A DNA stretch of 64,000 nucleotides, taken from the NCBI RefSeq assembly GCF_028596025.1, contig NZ_CP117167.1, forward strand, positions 2,976,001-3,040,000. Reading direction: 5' to 3'. Below the pieces are notes generated by a model. The model had not been told where the DNA came from, made no database searches, and saw nothing but the letters and a program-made list of their open reading frames with translations. This document shows, piece after piece, positions 53,474-63,016 of this stretch. Each line of letters begins with the position of its first letter. Within the stretch, counting starts at the first letter, position 1. A program made the position numbers and the translations under genes. The stretch comes from Mucilaginibacter jinjuensis (lineage in GTDB: Bacteria > Bacteroidota > Bacteroidia > Sphingobacteriales > Sphingobacteriaceae).

Positions 53474-53803
53474 ATGAAGTGGTATAAAGTTGCCGGGGTA
53501 AGTGATATTGCTGTACCGGTTAGCAAAATTAGTGCTGGCGGTAAAAAGTTATGTTTAGTAAATAATGAAAACCAATTTTTTGCATTAGGTAGTAAATGCC
53601 CTCATGCCGGTGCAGACCTAACCAACGGCTGGTGCGAAAGCAAAAAACTGATATGCCCATTTCACCGTTATGCTTATGATCTGGAAACGGGGCGGGGAAA
53701 TGCGGGGCAAAATGATTTTCTTCCGACTTATCCTGTCGAAATCAGGAACAATGATATTTATGTAGGGATTCCCTCATTCTGGGATAAATTGAAAGGTATA
53801 TAA
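53474..53803 (+). CDS. Rieske [2Fe-2S] ferredoxin-like protein
   Basis: 109 aa. Cluster ligands in CPHAGADL (Cys about 40, His about 42) and CPFHRYAYD (Cys about 60, His about 63), the two boxes about 18 residues apart. No signal peptide or membrane helix, so it is a soluble electron carrier, like the ferredoxin components of ring-hydroxylating oxygenases or NirD. Its partner oxygenase or reductase is not nearby. Followed after 7 bp by a gene of the NTF2 fold. Confidence 0.93.
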   Translation: MKWYKVAGVSDIAVPVSKISAGGKKLCLVNNENQFFALGSKCPHAGADLTNGWCESKKLICPFHRYAYDLETGRGNAGQNDFLPTYPVEIRNNDIYVGIPSFWDKLKGI

Positions 53804-53810
53804 CACAATT

Positions 53811-54251
53811 ATGAGCACCAGCGATATCGACTTTTTAGTAACCGATTTTTATCAAACCCTTAGTTTCCAACCCGGAGAAACCCCCGATCTTAATGCATTA
53901 CAAGCCCTTTGTTTTGATGAAGCAATTCTCATCAACAACACTTTTGGCCGCCCATTAAGTTTTACACCCGAGGAATTTGCCAAAGGCATACAAACCAAAG
54001 TAGCCGATGGCAGTATGCAACAATTTATGCAGCGGGAGGTATTCTCGAAAACAGAGATATTCGGCAAAATTGCCCAGCGCGTAAGTGTTTATGAATATTC
54101 TTTTACCGATCACGAATCGGGCCGGATACCACGCGGTATTAACTATGTACAATGCATCCAGACCGAAGGTAAATGGCTAATAGCGTCAATGGCATGGCAG
54201 GATGAGAATGAAAACTATCATATCCCGCATGAGTACCATATAGGAAGGTAG
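53811..54251 (+). CDS. NTF2-like / SnoaL-like protein, 146 aa
   Basis: Small cone-fold protein: N-terminal helices (IDFLVTDFYQTL, LNALQALCFDEAILIN), then strands with REVFSKTEIFGKIAQRVSVYEYSF and a final WLIASMAWQDE strand. This fits the NTF2/SnoaL-like superfamily, which includes enzymes and binding proteins; no catalytic residues are recognisable. It is spaced 7 bp after the Rieske gene, suggesting joint expression. A composite inverted repeat and a terminator follow. Confidence 0.78.
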   Translation: MSTSDIDFLVTDFYQTLSFQPGETPDLNALQALCFDEAILINNTFGRPLSFTPEEFAKGIQTKVADGSMQQFMQREVFSKTEIFGKIAQRVSVYEYSFTDHESGRIPRGINYVQCIQTEGKWLIASMAWQDENENYHIPHEYHIGR

Positions 54252-54478
54252 TTTTTAGTTATTAGGTTATTGAGTTATTAAGTCCATGACGTCATCCTGA
54301 ACTTGTTTCAGGATCCCACAGGAAAGGTCTGCTACTTGGAAAATTGTAAAGCTTAGCAAGTGGGGTGCTGAAACAAGTTCAGCATGACGAAAGCAGTAAA
54401 AGCAAAAAGGGATCACAACTGTGATCCCTTTTCGCTTTTATCTTACTGATTAACTCAATAACCTAATAACCAGTAACT
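54252..54478. repeat. Composite nested inverted repeat
   Basis: Outer arms: ttattaggttattgagttat near 54264-54283 and its complement near 54452-54471. Nested inside is a gtcatcctgaacttgtttca palindrome (about 54291-54310 with 54366-54388) of the same type as 43518-43615. A terminator (54405-54432) sits in the right half. Confidence 0.72.
54405..54432 (+). terminator. Intrinsic terminator after the NTF2-like gene
   Basis: Arms 54405-54417 and 54420-54432 (aaaagggatcaca and complement), a 13-bp stem with a 2-base loop and a T-run. Could act on both strands, also ending folD from the other side. Confidence 0.72.
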
Positions 54479-55358
54479 ATTGATATACTTCCTTATTAGT
54501 TGAAGCCAATGTGTTTTTCAGTAGCCCGATAATGGTCATTAAACCAACGCCGCCCGGTACCGGGGTAATCCACGATGATTTTGGGGCAACGCCTTCAAAA
54601 TCAACATCGCCATAAAGCTTATAGCCAGATTTGGTTACGGTTGAAGTTTCGCGGTTCATACCTACGTCGATAACAACTACACCATCTTTAACCATATCGG
54701 CAGTAATGAAGTTCTTTTTACCGATGGCTACGATCAAAATGTCGGCATCAAGGGTGAATTTCTTAATATCCGGTGTGCGGCTGTGGCAAATAGTTACGGT
54801 GCAGTTACCCGGTTGGGTGTTGCGCGCCATCAGGATGCTCATTGGCGAGCCTACAATGTTGCTACGGCCAACTACCACACAATGTTTACCTGCGGTATCG
54901 ATACCATACTCTTTCAGCATTAAAGTAATGCCATAAGGTGTAGCCGGGATAAACGAAGGCAGGTTGCGCTGCATACGGCCCAGGTTAACGGGGTGGAAAC
55001 CGTCCACATCTTTAGCCGGATTAATCTTTTCGGTTACTTTCTCCGGGTCGATGTGCTTTGGCAAAGGCAGCTGAACAATGATACCATCAATATCAGCATC
55101 GGCGTTTAACTCAGCAACTTTGGCCAATAATTCTTCTTCGGTAACATCACTTTCGTAACGTACTAATGATGATTTAAAACCTACAGCCTCGCAATTTTTC
55201 ATTTTGCTGGCTACGTAGGTTTCGCTGCCGCCATCGTGCCCAACCAATACTGCAACCAGGTGTGGTTTACGGCCTGTGTTGGCTAATATTTTCGCTGCCT
55301 CTTCAGCTATTTCAAGCTTCAGTTTTTCTGATACGTATTTTCCGTCTAATAATTGCAT
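54477..55358 (-). CDS. folD: Methylenetetrahydrofolate dehydrogenase/cyclohydrolase FolD
   Basis: 293 aa from [14 protein letters not shown]; an ATG at 55373 would add five residues. Family motifs: the substrate segment [16 protein letters not shown] (about 49-64) with catalytic Lys, [12 protein letters not shown] (about 93-104), the NADP-binding stretch [14 protein letters not shown] (about 160-173), and [11 protein letters not shown] near 270. Catalyses two steps of one-carbon metabolism. It starts only 4 bp after the stop of an AT-rich orphan gene. Confidence 0.96.
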   Translation of the reverse strand: MQLLDGKYVSEKLKLEIAEEAAKILANTGRKPHLVAVLVGHDGGSETYVASKMKNCEAVGFKSSLVRYESDVTEEELLAKVAELNADADIDGIIVQLPLPKHIDPEKVTEKINPAKDVDGFHPVNLGRMQRNLPSFIPATPYGITLMLKEYGIDTAGKHCVVVGRSNIVGSPMSILMARNTQPGNCTVTICHSRTPDIKKFTLDADILIVAIGKKNFITADMVKDGVVVIDVGMNRETSTVTKSGYKLYGDVDFEGVAPKSSWITPVPGGVGLMTIIGLLKNTLASTNKEVYQ

Positions 55359-55362
55359 ATAC

Positions 55363-55953
55363 TCAATAATCAATGAAGCACCATTTAACTTGCTTTCTTT
55401 TATTTATAGTTGGATAAGCTGGATCCCAAGTAGATTCTGCTACAAAGAAAATCCTATTCTCTTTATAAACCGAATCATAAAAATTCTTTTTGGCAACATA
55501 GTAATCCTTTTCATATCCATATTGTGCTTTATCATTATAAAATTTATTCAAAATTGGAATTTTAGAATAATTATTAATAGTGTTATCAAATGGAAAAGGA
55601 GCCATGGATGTATTAGTTAACGGACCAATGTTAGCATGATATTTAATCAAGTTGTCATTTTCTTGATTCAAATAATAAACATCGGCCGCAAAAGTCCCCG
55701 GAGTAATTGTGGTTCTATAGTAAGGTTGATTAACTATTTTATAAAAGCCTTTTCTTAAAGATTGTAGGCCACGTTGGGTAATTTCACTAAATGGCCCATT
55801 TTCATCTAACCAAAAGAATCGTTTTAGCGTTGGATCAAGTTGAGCACTTGCCATACTGATTGGATACAAAGAATCTAAGTCAATAATATTACTTAAGTTC
55901 TGTTGTGAACCAAACTCAGCTTTAACAGCATTTTTAAAATCAGTAATTGACAT
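55363..55953 (-). CDS. AT-rich orphan hypothetical protein, 196 aa
   Basis: No family recognised. Soluble, with Tyr, Asn, Lys and Phe enriched; N-terminal helix [18 protein letters not shown] and a Tyr-rich middle ([16 protein letters not shown]). No signal peptide. It is noticeably more AT-rich than lepA and folD, between which it lies in the same orientation with only 4 bp to folD, so it was probably inserted into the lepA-folD neighbourhood later. Function unknown. Confidence 0.7.
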   Translation of the reverse strand: MSITDFKNAVKAEFGSQQNLSNIIDLDSLYPISMASAQLDPTLKRFFWLDENGPFSEITQRGLQSLRKGFYKIVNQPYYRTTITPGTFAADVYYLNQENDNLIKYHANIGPLTNTSMAPFPFDNTINNYSKIPILNKFYNDKAQYGYEKDYYVAKKNFYDSVYKENRIFFVAESTWDPAYPTINKRKQVKWCFIDY

Positions 55954-56013
55954 TTGATTAGTGCAAATATTGTGTTTGTACTATTAAAAATCCATTAAAC
56001 TTTAATGGATTTC

Positions 56014-57801
56014 TTAATCTAATTTCAATACCGCCATAAACGCCGACTGTGGTATCTCTACGTTACCAACCTGGCGCATGCGTTTTTTACCTTTTTTCTG
56101 TTTCTCTAACAGCTTACGCTTACGCGAAATATCACCACCATAACATTTGGCGGTTACGTCTTTACGTAAAGCTTTCACGGTTTCGCGGGCTATAATTTTA
56201 GCACCGATAGAAGCCTGGATAATAATTTCGAATTGCTGGCGAGGGATTAGCTCTTTCAGCTTTTCGCAGATCTTTTTACCAAAATCGTAAGAGTTGCTGC
56301 GGTGGATCAGTGACGACAAGGCATCAACCGGCTCGCTGTTTAAGCGTATATCCAAACGCACCAGGTCCGACTGGCGGTAACCAATCTGGGTATAATCAAA
56401 CGAGGCATAACCTTTAGAAATGGTTTTCAGCCTGTCGTAAAAATCAAATACAATTTCGCCCATCGGCATCTCGAAGATCAGCTCAACACGGTCGGACGTT
56501 AGGTACGACTGGTTAACAATAGCACCACGCTTCTGAATACATAATGACATGATCGGACCCACAAATTCTGCTTTACTGATAATGTTAGCCTTAATGTAAG
56601 GCTCTTCTACATAGTCAAGCTTGCTTGGGTCAGGCAAATCAGAAGGGTTATTTACCAGCAATTCTTCGCCTTTAGTAGTATAAGCGAGGTAAGATACGTT
56701 GGGAACGGTAGTAATAACCGTCATGTCGAACTCGCGCTCCAGACGCTCCTGGATAATCTCCATGTGCAGCATGCCCAGGAATCCGCAACGGAAACCAAAG
56801 CCTAACGCAGCAGATGATTCCGGTTCGAAAACCAGCGAAGCATCGTTTAACTGCAGTTTGCCCATCGAGTCGCGCAGTTCTTCGTAATCCTCGGTATCAA
56901 CCGGGTAGATACCGGCAAATACCATTGGTTTCACCTCTTCGAAACCCTGGATACCTTCGGCAGCCGGACGCTCTATCAAGGTGATTGTATCACCAACTTT
57001 AACCTCTTTAGCTTCTTTAATACCGGAGATGATATAACCTACGTCACCGGTTTTAATTACGTCTTTAGGTACGGGTTGCAGTTTCAGGGTACCAACCTCA
57101 TCGGCTAAATACTCTTTACCGGTAGCCATAAACTTAACACGGGTGTTTTTCCTGATCTCGCCGTTTACCACTTTATAATAAGCAATAATACCGCGGAACG
57201 AGTTAAATACCGAATCGAAGATTAAGGCCTGAAGCGGAGCTTCAGGATCGCCAACAGGTGGCGGTACACGCTCAACAATAGCTCTTAATACATCGTGTAC
57301 ACCTAAACCGGTTTTGCCCGATGCAGCTAAAATTTCTTCACGTTTACAACCAATCAGGTCAACAATCTGGTCTTTCACTTCCTCTGGCATAGCGCCGGGA
57401 AGATCCATTTTGTTTAGTACCGGGATAATCTCCAGATCGTTCTCTAAAGCAAGATATAAGTTAGAGATAGTCTGTGCCTGTATACCTTGCGAAGCATCAA
57501 CAATCAGCAATGCGCCCTCACAGGCGGCAATAGAGCGTGAAACTTCGTACGAGAAATCAACGTGTCCTGGAGTATCGATTAAGTTTAATACATATTCCTG
57601 CCCATCCAGTGTATAATTCATCTGGATAGCGTGACTTTTAATAGTGATACCACGCTCACGTTCAAGGTCCATATCATCAAGCAATTGTGCCTGCGATTCG
57701 CGCTTGGTTACGGTGTTGGTATATTCAAGCAACCTGTCGGCAAGAGTACTCTTACCGTGGTCGATGTGTGCAATGATGCAAAAATTACGTATGTGCTGCA
57801 T
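56014..57801 (-). CDS. lepA: Elongation factor 4 (LepA) GTPase
   Basis: 595 aa from [19 protein letters not shown]; an ATG at 57813 adds four residues. G motifs: G1 [10 protein letters not shown]2 region [10 protein letters not shown]3 [10 protein letters not shown]4 NKMDL. Domains II and III follow, and the LepA-specific C-terminal domain ends [31 protein letters not shown] in parts near 535-570. Acts on ribosome during translation; its exact role is debated. A gene of the fructosamine-kinase family is divergent. Confidence 0.97.
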   Translation of the reverse strand: MQHIRNFCIIAHIDHGKSTLADRLLEYTNTVTKRESQAQLLDDMDLERERGITIKSHAIQMNYTLDGQEYVLNLIDTPGHVDFSYEVSRSIAACEGALLIVDASQGIQAQTISNLYLALENDLEIIPVLNKMDLPGAMPEEVKDQIVDLIGCKREEILAASGKTGLGVHDVLRAIVERVPPPVGDPEAPLQALIFDSVFNSFRGIIAYYKVVNGEIRKNTRVKFMATGKEYLADEVGTLKLQPVPKDVIKTGDVGYIISGIKEAKEVKVGDTITLIERPAAEGIQGFEEVKPMVFAGIYPVDTEDYEELRDSMGKLQLNDASLVFEPESSAALGFGFRCGFLGMLHMEIIQERLEREFDMTVITTVPNVSYLAYTTKGEELLVNNPSDLPDPSKLDYVEEPYIKANIISKAEFVGPIMSLCIQKRGAIVNQSYLTSDRVELIFEMPMGEIVFDFYDRLKTISKGYASFDYTQIGYRQSDLVRLDIRLNSEPVDALSSLIHRSNSYDFGKKICEKLKELIPRQQFEIIIQASIGAKIIARETVKALRKDVTAKCYGGDISRKRKLLEKQKKGKKRMRQVGNVEIPQSAFMAVLKLD

Positions 57802-57875
57802 TTTCAGCCGCAAAAATAAGGTTTTTGACGGAGAATTTTGTTATCAATTATCTACAAAAGCTGTACCTTAGTTAT

Positions 57876-58760
57876 ATGGGCTTATCAGCTGATTTAAAGG
57901 ACTTTTTGCAAGATAAACTTTCGTCGGTTTTAAATCAGCCGGTGCAAATCAATTGTACTAAACCCGTGAGCGGCGGCAGCATTAACCAGACTTATTGCCT
58001 GGATACTAATACCGGTAAATACATGCTGAAGTTTAACAGCAAAAGCGCTTACCCAATGATGTTTGCCTGTGAAAGTATTGGTTTAAAAACCATAGCAGCT
58101 ACCCATACCATTGCTGTGCCCGAAGTAATTTTGCAGGATGCTTTGGAGTATGAAAGTTTCCTGGTGCTGGAATGGATTGAAACACGAAAACCAACCGAAA
58201 AAGCTTCTGAACTATTAGGGCGACAATTGGCTCAAATGCATAAAAGTAGCGCTGATTACTTTGGTTTCGAAAGTGATAATTATATGGGATCATTGCCTCA
58301 AAGTAACAAGAAGCACAATACGTGGAGTGGCTTTTATATTGAAGAACGCCTGCAACCGATGGTTAAATTAGCTTTTGATAAAAGGTTGCTTAATAAAACT
58401 GATGCTCAGAATTTTGATAAGCTTTATTCGAAATTAAGCCGCCTATTTAATGAAGAGCCTTCATCCTTGATACATGGCGATTTATGGGGCGGCAATTACC
58501 TCATCAGCACAGACGAAAAACCTTATCTCATTGATCCTGCTGTTAGTTACGGAAACCGAGAGTTCGATATAGCTATGACTACCTTGTTCGGTGGCTTTTC
58601 TGAATCATTTTATGCAGCTTACAATGAAAGTTTACCTCTGAATAAGGGCTGGAATGAGCGGATTGATCTGTGGAACTTATACCCGTTATTGCTGCATTTA
58701 AACTTGTTTGGTGCCGGGTATCTGGAGCAGGTTAGGGAAGGGGTTGAGGAGTATATTTGA
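57876..58760 (+). CDS. Fructosamine kinase family protein
   Basis: 294 aa from MGLSADLKDFL; an ATG at 57825 would add 17 residues and is disfavoured because it starts in the leader next to lepA. Aminoglycoside-phosphotransferase fold: KPVSGGSINQTYCLDT (Gly loop), KYMLKFN (Lys), FLVLEWIE hinge, the family segment QLAQMHKSSADYFGFESDNYMG, then the catalytic loop LIHGDLWGGNYL and the metal site LIDPAVSYGNREFDIAM. Family members phosphorylate protein-bound ketosamines (deglycation), also reported for bacterial ribulosamine kinases. Confidence 0.9.
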   Translation: MGLSADLKDFLQDKLSSVLNQPVQINCTKPVSGGSINQTYCLDTNTGKYMLKFNSKSAYPMMFACESIGLKTIAATHTIAVPEVILQDALEYESFLVLEWIETRKPTEKASELLGRQLAQMHKSSADYFGFESDNYMGSLPQSNKKHNTWSGFYIEERLQPMVKLAFDKRLLNKTDAQNFDKLYSKLSRLFNEEPSSLIHGDLWGGNYLISTDEKPYLIDPAVSYGNREFDIAMTTLFGGFSESFYAAYNESLPLNKGWNERIDLWNLYPLLLHLNLFGAGYLEQVREGVEEYI

Positions 58761-58794
58761 GAATTAATATAGGCCATGACAATTCTTTCATAAC

Positions 58795-58980
58795 TCACGT
58801 CATTGCGAGGTACGAAGCAATCTCAGACCGATTAGCATTGCCTGCAATAACGCACAATCTCGTAGCTATACAGATCGGCAAGGACAATTTCACCAGCACG
58901 TCATTGCGAGGAACGAAGCAATCTCCTGCCTACAGAGCCGCTCTGTACAGTTTGCGATTGCTTCGTTCCTTGCAATGACG
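58795..58980. repeat. Cluster of REP-like repeats (cattgcgaggaacgaag type)
   Basis: Contains two forward copies of cgtcattgcgagg(t/a)acgaa (58799 and 58902 on) and an inverse copy cgattgcttcgttccttgca ending near 58980, with agagccgctct in the centre as in 39438-39519. Confidence 0.82.
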
Positions 58981-59034
58981 TGCTCTTTTAAGCCTTACGG
59001 ATTTCTTGATTCCTGATTCTTGCCTCTCTTAAAA

Positions 59035-60345
59035 TCAATCATACCTCGGTATCGCTGCATAATCCAAATCAGTCAAATCCTTCACCGAGCCGAAACCAAT
59101 TACATCTTTAATCACTTTATTGTCGGTTAATTCAACGGCGCGCATTATTTTATTATGGCCAAACTGGTCTTTAATGGCGTGCATGGTTTTGCGGGCAGTT
59201 TCCATTTTGTCCATATCCTCAAATAGCGAATACAGCATATTGCCGTTATTTACAAAGTTGGTTACTGATAGCCGCAAACTGGTGATCTGGTTATTGAAGA
59301 TCGGCGCACATTGGGTAGTCTCCTCAAACTTAGCGATGCGGAGTTTAATCATGTTCATTAAACTAATGGCATCCTGTATCGGTGTGCTAATGGTAAAGCC
59401 ATCTTCCCAACGGGTGCCATTTACATAGTGACAGCTAAAGCCTATGGCCTTACAGTAGAATTTATGGCGAACCATGCGTTTTTCGAGTGTACAGCATAGT
59501 GTTAAGAAAAGCTGTTCCATATACTCGGCATTTTCGCGTTTTTCTTTTGATACCTGGCGCATGGCCTGCATGCCTTTATATTCGTGCGCTACAATATTGG
59601 TTTCAATAAAGTTGAGCCGGTAATGCCAGTAAATGCCCTCAATGCTTTTAAATATAGCTTTCAGTTTATGCGGCTCGGCATAACGAAGTTCTAATGGGGT
59701 ATTGATACCTGCACGTTCTAACCGATAGCACATTTGCCTGCCAATACCTGGCAGTTGTCCCAGTTTAAGCTGCCCTAATAAACTATCAATATTATTCTGA
59801 TCTATCAATTGCAAACCAGCATCCACGCCTGTTTTCTTCTTGCCAATCACGGAACCCAGCTTTGCCAGAAAAGCATTAGGTGCAATGCCGATAGAGCAGC
59901 TTAAGAAGTCGCCTACCTTATCCAGAATATCCTGCTTTATTTTGCGGGCTAAAGCTACCGGGTCGGGATGCACTAGTTTATAATCGGTGAGATTGATGAT
60001 GGCCTCATCGATACTTTTGGGCACAACATCCTGGCAGTACTCCTGCAACACAGAAATGATCTTTACATGGAATTCGCGGTAACGGGTAGGATTACTTTCA
60101 ATCGGCACAAAATCGGGGCAAAGTTCCATTACCTCGTTTAGGCGGGTGCCTGCTTTGATGCCGAGTGCTTTGGCTTCTTTTGAAAGTGAAATTACGCAAC
60201 CATATTTACCAGTATAAACACATACCCCAACCGGCCGGCCACGTAACCAGTAATTGGTTTGCTGCTCGCAGCGCGCAAAAAAGCTGTCCATGTCTACAAA
60301 GAGTACACGGGCTTCGGTTTTGGCATGTATGGAGTTTTGATTCAC
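59035..60345 (-). CDS. Y-family DNA polymerase (DinB/ImuB-like)
   Basis: 436 aa. Palm motifs: VLFVDMDSFFARCEQQTN (first catalytic Asp) and PKSIDEAIINL (Asp-Glu). The finger segment YGCVISLSKEAKALGIKAGTRL replaces the typical DinB SYEARKFGV form. A helix-hairpin-helix thumb LGQLPGIGRQMCYRLERAGI follows (about 215-235). The little-finger domain extends to about 400. Known relatives do error-prone lesion bypass. The variant finger suggests a subfamily distinct from canonical DinB, though it keeps both catalytic carboxylate sites. Alone, without lexA/imuA neighbours. Confidence 0.85.
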   Translation of the reverse strand: MNQNSIHAKTEARVLFVDMDSFFARCEQQTNYWLRGRPVGVCVYTGKYGCVISLSKEAKALGIKAGTRLNEVMELCPDFVPIESNPTRYREFHVKIISVLQEYCQDVVPKSIDEAIINLTDYKLVHPDPVALARKIKQDILDKVGDFLSCSIGIAPNAFLAKLGSVIGKKKTGVDAGLQLIDQNNIDSLLGQLKLGQLPGIGRQMCYRLERAGINTPLELRYAEPHKLKAIFKSIEGIYWHYRLNFIETNIVAHEYKGMQAMRQVSKEKRENAEYMEQLFLTLCCTLEKRMVRHKFYCKAIGFSCHYVNGTRWEDGFTISTPIQDAISLMNMIKLRIAKFEETTQCAPIFNNQITSLRLSVTNFVNNGNMLYSLFEDMDKMETARKTMHAIKDQFGHNKIMRAVELTDNKVIKDVIGFGSVKDLTDLDYAAIPRYD

Positions 60346-60495
60346 AATACAAAATTGCTAATTTTTTTAGTAAAAGCAATAGGGAATTGTGTTTATTTTA
60401 CAACCTGGGCGTAGGGGCGTTGCAAACGCTATGAAGTTTTAAGCACGCGATGCAATCGCGCGCAAGGGAGATACAATCGCGCAAGAAAATAAAAG

Positions 60496-60573
60496 GCTGT
60501 CATGCTGAGCTCCGTCGAAGCATGGTGGGCAGGCCTCTGCGCGCGACACTTCGACGGAGCTCAGTGTGACAGC
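60496..60573. repeat. REP-like inverted repeat (gctgagctccgtcgaagc type)
   Basis: Arms 60496-60521 and about 60548-60573 (tgtcatgctgagctccgtcg with its near-complement). A related region at 60405-60485 repeats gcgatgcaatcgcgcg-type words. Confidence 0.8.
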
Positions 60574-60601
60574 TCTTTTCTCTACCTAAAAACATTAACA
60601 A

Positions 60602-60626
60602 AAAAAGGGGTTATTCACCCCTTTTT
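60602..60626 (-). terminator. Intrinsic terminator of the NtrC-type gene
   Basis: Arms 60602-60611 and 60617-60626 (aaaaaggggt and complement); on the minus strand a T-run follows. The hairpin includes the last codons and stop of the regulator gene (end 60611). Confidence 0.75.
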
Positions 60627-61999
60627 AATCCGTATTTCTCTATTTTACTGTAGAGGTGGCTTCGTTGTATATCGATGTCATCAGCAGTTTTAGATACGTT
60701 CCAGTTGTTTTTCTCGAGTTTGAATTTGATGTATTCGCGCTCGGCAAAATCTTTGTACTCCTGGAAGTTTTTAAACTGTTCGAAATCTGTTTTTGGTTCG
60801 GCAGCAGCTGTAGTGCCTGTTGCACCAATGGCTACCGGAGCGGATGGATTGGCGAAAGCTTTTACATCGCTATCCGTAATTACTTTATCACTTAAAATAA
60901 TTAAACGCTCAACCATGTTACGCAGTTCACGAATGTTACCACTCCATGGCAGGGCTTTTAAGGCCTCCATAGCAGGTTCAGAGAAGCGTTTTACCGGCAT
61001 GCCATATTCGCTGCAAATCTCTTCCAGGAAGTTTTGGGTGATTAGCGGGATATCATCACGGCGTTCGGTCAACGGCGGTACGTGGATCAGGATCACACTC
61101 AGGCGGTGGTACAAGTCCATCCGGAAGTTACCGTCTTCAATTTCCTTTAGCAGGTCTTTGTTGGTTGCCGCAACTACGCGTACATCAACTTCTATTTCTT
61201 TTTCGCCGCCTACGCGGGTAATTTTACTTTCCTGTAAGGCACGCAATACTTTAGCCTGGGCCGACTGGCTCATATCGCCAATCTCATCCAGAAACAAAGT
61301 ACCGCCACTGGCAGATTCAAATTTACCGATACGCTGTTTAACAGCAGAGGTAAACGAACCTTTCTCGTGACCGAACAATTCACTTTCAATTAACTCCGAA
61401 GGGATAGCAGCACAGTTCACTTCGATTAAAGGCGCATTGGTACGGTTAGATTTTTCGTGTAACCAGCGGGCTACCAGCTCTTTACCGCTACCATTGGCGC
61501 CGGTAATTAATACACGGGCATCAGTAGGGGCAACACGGTCGATAGTTTCTTTAATTTTTACAATGGCTTGTGAGTTACCCAGGATAGGGCGTACTTTCGA
61601 AACCTTACGTTTTAAAGTTTTGGCTTCGGTTACCAAACTTCCACGATCGAGGGCGTTTCGTACGGTAATCAGCAAGCGGTTTAAATCCGGTGGTTTCGAT
61701 ATAAAATCGAAAGCTCCTTTTTTGCTGGCTTCAACCGCGGTTTCAACCGTACCGTGGCCCGATATCATAATGAATGGCAAGTCGGGTTTAATCAATAAAC
61801 CTTCGGTTAGTACTTCCATGCCATCCATGCGGTTCATTTTAATGTCGCACAGTACAAGGTCGTAATCGTTTTTCTGGATTAGTTCTAATCCGTCGATGCC
61901 ATTATCAATGTCTTCTACCTGATAATCTTCGTATTCCAAAATCTCTCTGAGCGTATTGCGGATCGCGCGCTCGTCGTCTATTATTAAAACTTTAGCCAT
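60611..61999 (-). CDS. NtrC-family sigma-54-type response regulator
   Basis: 462 aa. Receiver domain (1-120) with phospho-acceptor Asp52 and Lys102; AAA+ domain (about 140-365) with Walker A GANGSGKE (167-174), the sigma-54 contact loop reading GSFTSA (214-219) instead of GAFTGA, Walker B LFLDEIGD (235-242), and sensor R-finger segment; a Pro/Ala/Thr linker; then a Fis-type helix-turn-helix (KTADDIDIQRSHLYSKIEKYGLK). Activates sigma-54 promoters if the altered loop still functions. The cognate kinase is not in the window. Confidence 0.93.
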   Translation of the reverse strand: MAKVLIIDDERAIRNTLREILEYEDYQVEDIDNGIDGLELIQKNDYDLVLCDIKMNRMDGMEVLTEGLLIKPDLPFIMISGHGTVETAVEASKKGAFDFISKPPDLNRLLITVRNALDRGSLVTEAKTLKRKVSKVRPILGNSQAIVKIKETIDRVAPTDARVLITGANGSGKELVARWLHEKSNRTNAPLIEVNCAAIPSELIESELFGHEKGSFTSAVKQRIGKFESASGGTLFLDEIGDMSQSAQAKVLRALQESKITRVGGEKEIEVDVRVVAATNKDLLKEIEDGNFRMDLYHRLSVILIHVPPLTERRDDIPLITQNFLEEICSEYGMPVKRFSEPAMEALKALPWSGNIRELRNMVERLIILSDKVITDSDVKAFANPSAPVAIGATGTTAAAEPKTDFEQFKNFQEYKDFAEREYIKFKLEKNNWNVSKTADDIDIQRSHLYSKIEKYGLKRGE

Positions 62000-62111
62000 T
62001 TGTGGTGTATGCAGGTATTATATTGAGGTGCTAATATATATTATTGTATACTAAATTAAACACTTCGCTTTTTGTTTTAAAATTTGATTATTTGTTTTAC
62101 TGAAATAAATA

Positions 62112-62136
62112 ACCCTTCCCGAAAAACGGAAAGGGT
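62112..62136 (-). terminator. Terminator of rnpB
   Basis: Arms 62112-62121 and 62127-62136 pair with one G-U around an A5/T5 loop; AT-rich sequence follows on the minus strand. It lies directly after the predicted 3' end of the RNase P RNA. Confidence 0.7.
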
Positions 62137-62140
62137 ATTA

Positions 62141-62531
62141 ACCAGCAGCAAAGCTGTAAGCCGGGTTCTGTGTTGCCCTGATGGGCAATTTCTATCATTA
62201 ATCTGTTCCTGAACATTGCTGCCAGGCTCTAACAACCTACCCATCCCAACCATGTTGCAAGCAACATATAAAAGCGAGCAGCTTTAAATTTGGGACCTAT
62301 TTGGTTTTTCAACTCCTGAGGTTTACCGTCATCCCGGTCGCCCGGTAATGCCGTGAGCTCTTACCTCACGTTTTCACCCTTACCCCAACAAGTTGAGGCG
62401 GTATTTTTTCTGTGGCACTTGCTGTCACCGGCTGGTACGATGCCTTCCCGTTAGGAAGCAGGACGCTCTGTGTTGCCCGGACTTTCCTCCGCCCGCCCGA
62501 AGGCAAAGCAGCGATAGAACGTTTTGCAACA
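62141..62531 (-). ncRNA. rnpB: RNase P RNA (bacterial class A)
   Basis: On the minus strand the universally conserved 5' block GGAGGAAAGTCCGGGC (about 62475-62495) and the 3' block ACAGAACCCGGCTTAC (about 62157-62172) are both present, about 310 nt apart, with GGTAAGGGTG-like and GAGGTAAGAGCTCACGGC-like core elements between. The ends can pair weakly (P1), giving approximate limits to within about 10 bases. Catalytic RNA that removes 5' leaders of pre-tRNAs. Open frames inside it are spurious. Confidence 0.95.
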
Positions 62532-62828
62532 ACAAAGATACGTTTTTTGAATTTGTTAAGCCTCAACTCTTAATTTGTTAAGTATACGAAATGTGGATTT
62601 GTTAATAAAATGCGCTTGTTTTCGCTAATAAATAGGCGTGTTTTTGTTATAAAAATTAACAAATAAGGTATCTCAATATAAATTTAGTAAATCGTATTGA
62701 TAGTAAACAAAATCTTAGTAAACAGCGTTTTATAAATACCAATTAAACAAGTAACTAAATTATTAACCCGGAGCGAAATTACCGGAAATGAGAAGCCGGT
62801 TATTCTGCTCGATTTATTCAATCGGATT

Positions 62829-63014
62829 ATGAGATCATTATTAATGACCGAGGCATACAACCATGCCGAAGAGCTGCGTACTTCCCTGGAAACAGACCTC
62901 GAAATTATGGAGTCATTCGAAAAATTAATGCAATTGGAGGAGCAAATAGATGAAAAGGTTGAAAAAAAGAAAAAGGGCGTTGTTAAACATTTGCATTACC
63001 GCCGAACAGCTTAA
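62829..63014 (+). CDS. Small helical hypothetical protein, 61 aa
   Basis: A highly charged, helical protein (AEELRTSLETDLEIMESFEK, then a QLEEQIDEKVEKKKK coiled-coil-like stretch). No family recognised and no signal peptide. Initiation at ATG 62829 or at the Met at codon 6. It lies in the 62532-63113 gap, the rest of which is AT-rich and holds no other feature except a loose inverted repeat at 63017-63125. Confidence 0.5.
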   Translation: MRSLLMTEAYNHAEELRTSLETDLEIMESFEKLMQLEEQIDEKVEKKKKGVVKHLHYRRTA

Positions 63015-63016
63015 GC

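Noticed and set aside
60675..61370. 231-codon plus-strand frame
   Set aside because: It is antisense to the AAA+ part of the NtrC-type regulator; its Ser/Arg-rich translation is typical of a shadow frame.
62366..62581. Two short frames, one on each strand
   Set aside because: They lie inside the RNase P RNA gene.
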